Below are positions 1 to 9,000 of a stretch of DNA of 33,617 nucleotides, piece by piece. The translations under genes were made by a program, and so were the position numbers. The notes beneath the pieces were generated by a model. The model was not told the origin of the DNA, did not search any database, and saw nothing but the letters and a program-made list of their open reading frames with translations. Within the stretch, counting starts at the first letter, position 1, and every line of letters starts with the position of its first letter. Where the stretch lies: the IMG/VR virus record IMGVR_UViG_3300008738_000011, positions 1 to 33,617 of that record, one strand, 5' to 3'. Source of the stretch: a virus.

Positions 1-3000
1 GTAATTCGTATAGCTTCTTTAAATTTATTAGTAGTAGGATCTTCCTCCATTATATCTAATGCTTTTCTCTCAGCAAAAGTACGTAAAAACGTATCTCCTG
101 CATCAAAAGTTTGAGCTACTTTATCTTGTAGTATTTGAAGTGCATTTCTGTGCTTGCCTTGAATATCAAGTAATTTTTCTAGAACTGCTAACATCTCAGT
201 TTTACTACTTGCTCCAAATCCGCCTCTTTCACCAAATAGCCTTAATGCAATATCTGTAGCAATTTCAATAAAATAAGTAAACACATCTAGGGCTCTATTA
301 AATAATTTCTCTTCTTTTCGATATTGAAGATGAATTTTAGATGTAGTACCAGAAAGATACTGAACAAAATTCTTATTAGTTACAGCAAATGCTAAAAATT
401 CATCTAATCTCCATTGCTCATTTTCTGGGTTATTAAAAATATAATCATATTGTTTTTTAGCAATTTTATGTTCTGTTAAAGTTGCCTTTCTTCCACCAGG
501 AATAGATTGTAAGAATATTCTTCTATATCCTCCTCGTTCGGAGGTTTCTTTTTTAGTTTGTTGATATAATTTTTCAATTCTACGTTTTAATAAAGGACTT
601 TTAGCTAAAGCAGCAGTAACCAACGCATGTACAGTTTCATGTACATATACTTCCTGCGGCGATTGTGCATTTAACCCTTTAGGCGGTTTCGTGCTAAGTG
701 ATACGGTTAATCTATTAGCTAAAGGAGCAAATTCTCCCTCCGTAATACTATCTACTTCCTCCTGGAGAAATTCTATAGAAGTCGCGGAGGTCATTTTATC
801 AGCTATTTTACTAATTATAGATTCTAATTCAGCTGTATGATCATTTTGATCTGCGTCAGATGCATAATAATTACTAGAAGCATTAACCATATCTTTAAAT
901 AAAGACATGACATTATCTTTAGTTAAATCTCCAGTGAGTACTTTTACAGGATTAACTTTTTTCCTATCTTTCACAGTTCCTAATGCTTCATTAGCTTTAG
1001 GATTTTTATTAAGATCTTTTCTAAAGCTATCTGCTATATTTTCTACTTGCTCATCGGTAAGTAAACTAGATTTATCTAAATTTACTGGTTTAGGTACATC
1101 ACCTAAATAATGTTCTATTGCCGGGTCTAAAATTGGACTATAACTAGCAGGCGAATCTTTATCCTCAATTTCTTCTAACCCGTCTTCTAAAGCATCATCC
1201 GGTTTAGGCATATACAACTGTTGAGAAAATACTCCTCCTCCTGCTTGAGCAGCTTTTTCAATTTCTTTTTCAACAGCCTCTCGAGCTTCTAATATTTCAT
1301 TTCTGTTATTTTTAATATCAAGTACTAACTTGTTAAAACTTTTTTTCTTATCTTTTTTATTTTTATTTACAAATGCATTATCAAGTGTCCATTCTTCTAT
1401 TGCACCCATTAAATTAGTGCCTTCTTGTTTATCTTTTAATTTTGTATTTTGTATAACTTCTTCTAGGCGTTCATAAATAGTATTTAGTACGCTAAATTCT
1501 CTATTAATAGATAAATAAAGATTATTATAATCAGTAGAAGCTTCTTCTAATATATCTGGACTTCCCATAATTGCGTCATGCAATGGCAATACATCAGGAT
1601 GATTAGCTAATGTTTGAGTTAATATAGATGAATCTATATTTATAATCATACGAATTAGTGCACTAACTCCTGGCTCTACAAATTGAATTCCTTTTGAAGT
1701 TGCTGTAGCTTTGGCATCAGGATTAGTAACTTTATTAAAATCTATAGTAACTCTTCCCGCGTCATTTTTTATATCCGCCCGGATTCTTTTAGTTAAATCA
1801 ATAAAAGCTCCATCCTCTTGCATAAGAGGACCTTTATATTGCGGAAAGAATTCTAATAACTGTAATTCAATAAGATCTTCTATTTCTTGTTCTGTTAACC
1901 CAGGTCTCTTTGCAGGAGTACCATCTTTATTTAAAATAGTTCTCCCATTTTCTTTAATAGTGATCATCTCATCATAAGCTGCATTATAATGAGTTAAGAA
2001 AACTGCATGCAGTAATTCTCCCGCTTGCACAGCAGCTTCTCTAGCTTTTTGTGTCCCACCTAGCATGGACGTTAATGCTTTATTTAATCTAGGTAAAAGA
2101 ACACTAGCTATTGCATCCGTCCCTTTAGTAGAAAATTCTACCTCTTTAGATGTATTACTTTGTATTTTACCTTGTATGGCTTTCGCGTCTTTAAGCGTAA
2201 CAACTTCTAAGGTAACTAAGTCCGTTAAAAATGGTTGTACGGCGTTCTCTATAAATTTACCTTGAGCAGTTACTCCTTTTTGCTCATTATATTCCCTTTG
2301 AAGCATTTCTAAGGATACATATAATTCAGCTTCTATTTCACTTGCTACTCCATCAGCTATACTAGAAGGACCTCCTCCATACATAAAAATAAGAAAAGGA
2401 TATTTAAGTAATTTACGTGTATTCCCTTCTGCTAAAGGTTTGTATTGTCTAGTTAATGCTTCATTTATTCTATTGTATTTATCATGATCAAATCTGCCAT
2501 TTTTATTAAAAGTTCCAAAGGGTTTATATATCCATTTTTTATTTTGTAAACCAAAATTATTTTCTTTATAGAATTTCTCAGCAGTATCAGAATTAGCTGC
2601 ATCTTTTTCTGCAGCTGTTCCTAAATCTTCATAAGCATCTGTTTGATATGGATCGTATGAATCTATTGCTCCAATTGTAGTTCCAGTTTGATTACGTCTT
2701 TTTTCATTGTCATCACCATACATAGGAAATTGAAAAACATTTTGGGCAAATCCATTAGATATCCCGTCAATTTCCAAAATAATATCAGAGGAAAAAGATG
2801 TTTTTAATGTAGGAACAATGAAAGCACTACCTCGTTCATCTATATCACTTTTAAGCGATATTCCTTCAGCTAATCCTTGTAGTCCTTGTAATATAGAAGA
2901 ACCATGATCAGGTTGACCAATAATGTTACTATTATGAATAATAGGCAATAATTTAGCTAATTCTTCTACAGGTCCTCTATCATCTCTACTAAGAGATGAA

Positions 3001-6000
3001 TCATATAATCTTGTATTTTTAATACTTTGTATTGCATTAACAGCATCTAAAACATCCTGATTTTCCATTAATACATCGTAAGCTGCTAAAGCAGCTTCAA
3101 GATTATTTTTATCTATTTTGAAACCAAAACTAGCTACAACAGCTAATTTAAATTTCCATAATTTCTTTTTAGTATATTTAACAGAGCCATTTGTAGGTCT
3201 TACATAATAACGATCAACTCCACTTCCTTGAGGATTAACAGTTCCAGAAGACTTTTGCATAATACGATGTTGATTTTGTAACTCGTATTTAAAGTAAAAT
3301 TCTTTTAATAAGTTACCTTCTGGATCGTTATAAGCTGCTAATAAACCATCTATTGCATTAATTTTGTCTGCATTAGATGTTTCAAGGGATTCTTTTCTAA
3401 TTAAATTGGTATCATCATCTATATGCTGTACATCAGCTAATCCATATAGTACATCTCTAAATCCTGCTTGATCTAAAACATTAGCTATACGAAACGCCTC
3501 CGTGTTAGTCCAAGAAACATTATGTAATTTACGTAACATATTGTCTACTGTAAGAGGAACTCCTCCTAAAAATCCTTTTACCCTAGTAACAACTTCTTTA
3601 AATGGCTTTTGAGCAGGTTTACTAGTATCCCCTTTAAGTTCTATTTTAAGAGTATCTGTTAAATCTTTATGTGCATTTGTGAGATTTTCAGGTAATTTAA
3701 AGGGAATATCTTTTTCATTTTCTTTATTTTCTAAATTAATCTTAATATGTTTATATGATTCACCGTGTTCACGAATACGACCTTCTTTATTTATTTTTTT
3801 AAATTGCCATTTAGTTTGTTCAATAATAAATCTAGGTTTATCTTCTTTATTATCCCCCCAAATCTGATCTATTTTAGAACTTTTAAGTTTGCCTATACCT
3901 CTAACCTTCGCTGTAGTTAAAGAAGTAGGAGAATTACTAGTGGGTCCATGCTCTACTTGTAAAGCCAACATACCTAAAGCTGGTATTAAATTTTTATGGT
4001 ATACATCCGCTGCTACAGCATCATCTGTTCCAGGGAATAATCTTAATAGACTATTAATATTCTCACCAATAGAATTGGCAGCTCCATTATAATCATGGCC
4101 AATAGGTTTTAATTGCGCTTTTTCATCAATTGAAAGAGTAGCATGTCCGCCGTACATAAAAAGCTCTCTATCAAACCCTGTTCTAAATCGAATATTAGTA
4201 GGATTTTGATTAATCCAATTTAATGTACCTACCATCATTGCGAATTTCATTTGAGGAGGTATATCTATTTCATTTTTTAATTCGGGATACGATGCGTAAA
4301 GAATACGTAAGGGGTGATTAATAGCAGTATTCCCTTGAGGATCAGTAGCATCTTTATAGATAAGATTGTATTTTCTTTCAAATCTAGAATATTCTTTAAC
4401 TAGTTCTTTAGCTGAAGCTTTTTCTATACCTAAATCAACTAAAGCATACTCTAACTCAATTTCATCTACAAAAGCTTCTACAGGAAGAGTATTAATTCCT
4501 TTAAGAATTTCTAAGTCTTTGTTAGATCCAAGAGTTTTAGTTTTTCCTTTTTGTAAAGTATTAGTCGAAATTAAGTCATAAAAGAACTTACCTAAAATTC
4601 CAAAGTAATGTTCTAAATTAGAATGTATTCCTGCTTCTTTTCCTGTAATAAAGTTTTCTTTTCTTTTTTCTAATTCTTCTAAAGAAATAATAGATTTTAC
4701 TCTATCTTGTAATTGATCTATAAAATTTGTAAATACTGTAGATTCTTCCTTTGATTTATCAAGTTTAAGTAAAGTTTTATGAACAGCCCCCAGCATTTTA
4801 GCAAACTTACCGGACGGTACTTGAGTCATTTCTTCAGTTTCAGGATCAATTATAGTTACCGTGTCCATTGGAGAAACTATATCTAAATCTTCTTCAGTAA
4901 GTACTCCTAATGCTCTAGCTAATTTGTTTAAAGAGGCTACCTCATTAAAATTATTTTTCCAATCGATGTCTTTAATAAGCCCATCATCATGTAATATATC
5001 TTTAAATCTTGTAACTGCCTCTTTTAGACTATTAATAGGAGCAGTATCTTCTACAAAATCAATTTCATCTGCCATTAAAACTTCAGAAGCTTGTACAATT
5101 TGATCTAGTAAAGTAGTCTCTTTTTTCGGAATACCTAATAGATTACGAATACCTTGAACAAACTCAGACCAAAGAGAAGTTTCTACTTTACCTAATGGAG
5201 GCATTGCCTTAAGTATGTCCTGTATATCTGGATCACTTAAAGCAACTGTTATTATTTCTTCTACAGTACTTATAGAAGATATAATATATTTATTATTAGA
5301 AACCCGTGTTCGTCCTGCTGCATAATTTAGATAAAAAATAAGAGTTGGAGATATTTTTTCAGGAATTGGCGTTAGTTCGCCTTTAGCATGCTTATCTAGT
5401 ATAGATCTAAGCGCCTCTGCTATATGCTCAAGTTGATTGACAGCAGCTTTTTGACGAGTACTTACTGGCTTTCTAAAATTATGTCCTACTGCAGCATGAA
5501 TTAATTCATGTAATAAAGTTCTTTCAGTTAATCCTCCTATAGCTAGATTAATTTCGGTGCCGGTTCTTACTGTCTCCGTTTTATATATTATTTCACCGGT
5601 CTCATCAATTTCTTCATAAGATATAGTTTCAACTGTTCCTGAACGGGCGGTACCATAAGCACCCATTCCTGGAGTAAGAAATTGATTATGAAAATATATA
5701 GGAAAACCAGTAACTTCTTGTTTTTTAGGAAGAGTACGTTTAACAAAAGCAGCTATATATCTAGTTCTTTTATTAAGACTATGTTCTATTAACCAGTCAA
5801 TAGCAGTCCAAACGTCACCAAATCTTTCAACTATTCCCTTTGTAAGTACTTCCTGAGATTTCTGTAAATCCGTTCTCGGGTCAGGTAGTCGTTTGCTGGG
5901 GCTCTCCTCAGCTTCCAGAGCGAGATCAATAGTACGGCTAAATACTCCAGTAGGTGATTTAGGTATTTGAACCGAGTACTGACTAATTTGATTGTACTTG

Positions 6001-9000
6001 GCTCGTTCTTCTTTTGTGAGTTGTGAAAGTTCGGTTTTTCCAATACTTTTAAGGTATTCTTGTTTTTGGTTTTTTGAGAAATTTTGGGATAGTAATCCAT
6101 AGTATCTTCGCCATTTTTCACTATAATAAATGTAAGCAGCATAATTTTCAGTTATATCAAATAAATTATCCTGCATATTTTGCAATTCATCAACCAATGT
6201 TTGATAAGACATACTTGGTTTTGTAAGCTCATTAGTATACAGGTTTTTAAATTGTAATTGCACCTCCTCAACTATATAGTCATAGATATTAGCGGCTACT
6301 CTCTTTTGGTCAAACTCGATTCCTCTAAAAGAGACTGGTATACTATCTTGTTCATTAAATTTTTCTAAAATTTCTTGAATGTCTTGTAGATACCCTAAAG
6401 CATTATCTAAAGTTATTTTTTTAAGCTCTTCCTTAATTTCTTCTGTTAGAGCTGATTCCTGTTTTTCTTCCGCTGTTTCTTGAGTCCACATCCCAACTCC
6501 AGGAAGAAGACCCTCATGAGCAGTAACTCGTTTCCATCCTTTACGTGTTAAATATTTTGCTAAAGCTTCTTCTCCAATATTATAACCAGTTTTGCTCAAA
6601 TGCTCTTTTGTATCCATAACAATAGAAGCACCTGCTTCCATTGCTTTAGCAAGATTTTCATATACATCTAATAATTTATCATCCTCTCCTGATTCATCTT
6701 CACCAAATATAACTGGATTTACTGCCCCTGCTCTTCTTCCATTAGAAGCTACAAAAACAACATCATCTGCAGTATATTCTCCAGTATTAGCTAATCCCTC
6801 CGCCTCATACATCTGCTCATATAACCTACTTGATGATCCTTCTACACCAGTTCCAATAAACTGAGTAGCAATTTGAGCTTTAGCTTGTTCTTTTGGAATA
6901 TGCTTTTCAGCTTTAGGATTGAATTTTTCTACTAAAAATTTAAGTATAATAGGCATTTGAAATGCTAAAGAAAACTTTCTTTCTTTACGCGCCTTTAACA
7001 GCTTTTCAAGATATTTTTTATCTTGATTTGTTTTGTTACGTTTCCAACGTAGCTCAACAATTTTTTCAAGAAGTTTTTGATTATCTTCAGGGATTGACTG
7101 ATCTTGTTCTTTAGATTTTGATTTCTTTTCAGCTATTCTATTTGCTAATACATCCGCATGACTTCTATCACTACTCTTAAGACGAGTATTTTTAAAATAA
7201 ATTAGATCTCTTGTATCAAATAAATTCCCATCAATTTGTTCAAGAATCCAATCTCTACGATCATCTAATTTTTTTCGTTCTTTCTCTGATATATCTTTAT
7301 GATAAACATCTTTAAGATTTAACCAATCTTCATATTTTTTAACAGCTGCTTGTGTATCCCCCTTAGTATTAAAAGGAGTCCCTTTAAAAAAATCAGCTGA
7401 CCAAGGATTTCCAAAATGTTTATCAGAAGTTAAACCTTTAGGATTACTTCCTAGCGGGAGAGTATCCCCTTTATTAACTCGCAATGTATAAACTGAAATA
7501 TCAGGATTTTCCTTAGCAAATTTTTTAGCCTCTTTCCAGTCATCAATAATTCGAACTACGCCACCAACTATGTTTTTCCATATTATTGAATCTTTCTTTT
7601 TACCCTTCTTACCTTTTTTCTTTTTATCTTGTTGGCGTTTATTCCATTGTAATGAAGCGTGACTAATTAATGCTTCAGTTTGAAGTATCTTAGTTTTATC
7701 TTTACTAGCTTTATCTTTTTTTAATTGATTTGTTTGTTCTTTAATATATGTTCGTAATTCATCATCTGTTTTACTATCAATTTTATCTCTAGTTTCTTTG
7801 TCTAGAATTAAAGCTTTCTTCTTTTTAAATTTAGATTTACTTAATTGTTCTTTTTTCTTTCTTAATTCCTCTCGCTTGAGCCGAAGCGAAGCTTCGGCCC
7901 GCTCGTAAGAAGTTCCTTCAAATGCAGTAAGAACCTCTAGAAATTTTTCACCATAAGCTACTTCAGCTTCAACTTTTTCAATTAATTTAGCAGAATTATA
8001 ATTAAATCCTTTAGTTCCTTTAGTAATAATTGCATTTACATATTTACCGTTTTTACGTTCGGCAAGATATTCTTCACGAGTCATTACTTCTTCGGTATAA
8101 GTCATTTCCCGGTTATCGCCTACTGTTCCACGAATGACATATATCTTTCCGTCAGCTCTAGGACCCTTTTTAAATGCACTTTGAAATTTATCTCTTTTCT
8201 TTCGTAGATTATCTACATGTGTTTTCATCCTACCTAGCTGATTACTAACTGCAGCTCTATCTAAAACAGCATCTTTAGCAGCAGCTACAATTTCTACAAT
8301 TCTGTCATAGTAAGTATTAATACCAGTCCATCTAGTACTAACACCTTCTTCTATGTCGGTATGAACCTCTTGTAAAGTTTTCCCTGTTTTTCCTTCTGCT
8401 TTATCTAGTTCTTCTAATTTCTTTTTTTCTGCTCTTCTATCTAACTCAGCAGTAATGAGTGCTTCGTCTGCTTCATTTTTATCTTTTTTAGCTGTCTCAA
8501 GTGCTTTTCTTAATAAAGTTTCTGATTTAGTAGTTACATTTCTAATACTACCTAAAGTACCTTCTTCACTTCTAGGCTGCGTTCCTAAAATCCTATCTGT
8601 TATTCTAGTTAATGTTTCTTCTTGAAAAGAACTTAGTTCCCTAGTTTTTTGTAATTGAGCAATACGATCAATAACTTCACTAATTTCTGCAGGATCTGTA
8701 TCAGGATTTGTAATCTTTTTAAGATCTATAGATTTAATAAAGTCTTTAAACTCTTTATCTTCTATAGGTTCATAACTTAATTCGTCTTGCTGCTTTGTAG
8801 GTTGTGTTTTGAAGACTCTTTTAACACGAGTAATAAAAGGATCTAATTCCTTTTGAAGAGTGTCTTTTTCATCAAGGAGTCGTTTTACTTTTCTACCAGT
8901 AAATCCAGGGGTATTTCTTATTTTATCTATTTCTTCATCTATTTCTTTTATTCGAGCTTCTTTTCCCTCTTTAGTTTTAAGAGTCTTTTGTTTTTTCTCT

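Noticed and set aside
5831-6142. A 103-codon minus-strand frame inside the giant polymerase gene
   Set aside because: It lies in another frame of a continuous, motif-bearing gene and has low-quality composition; it is a shadow frame.
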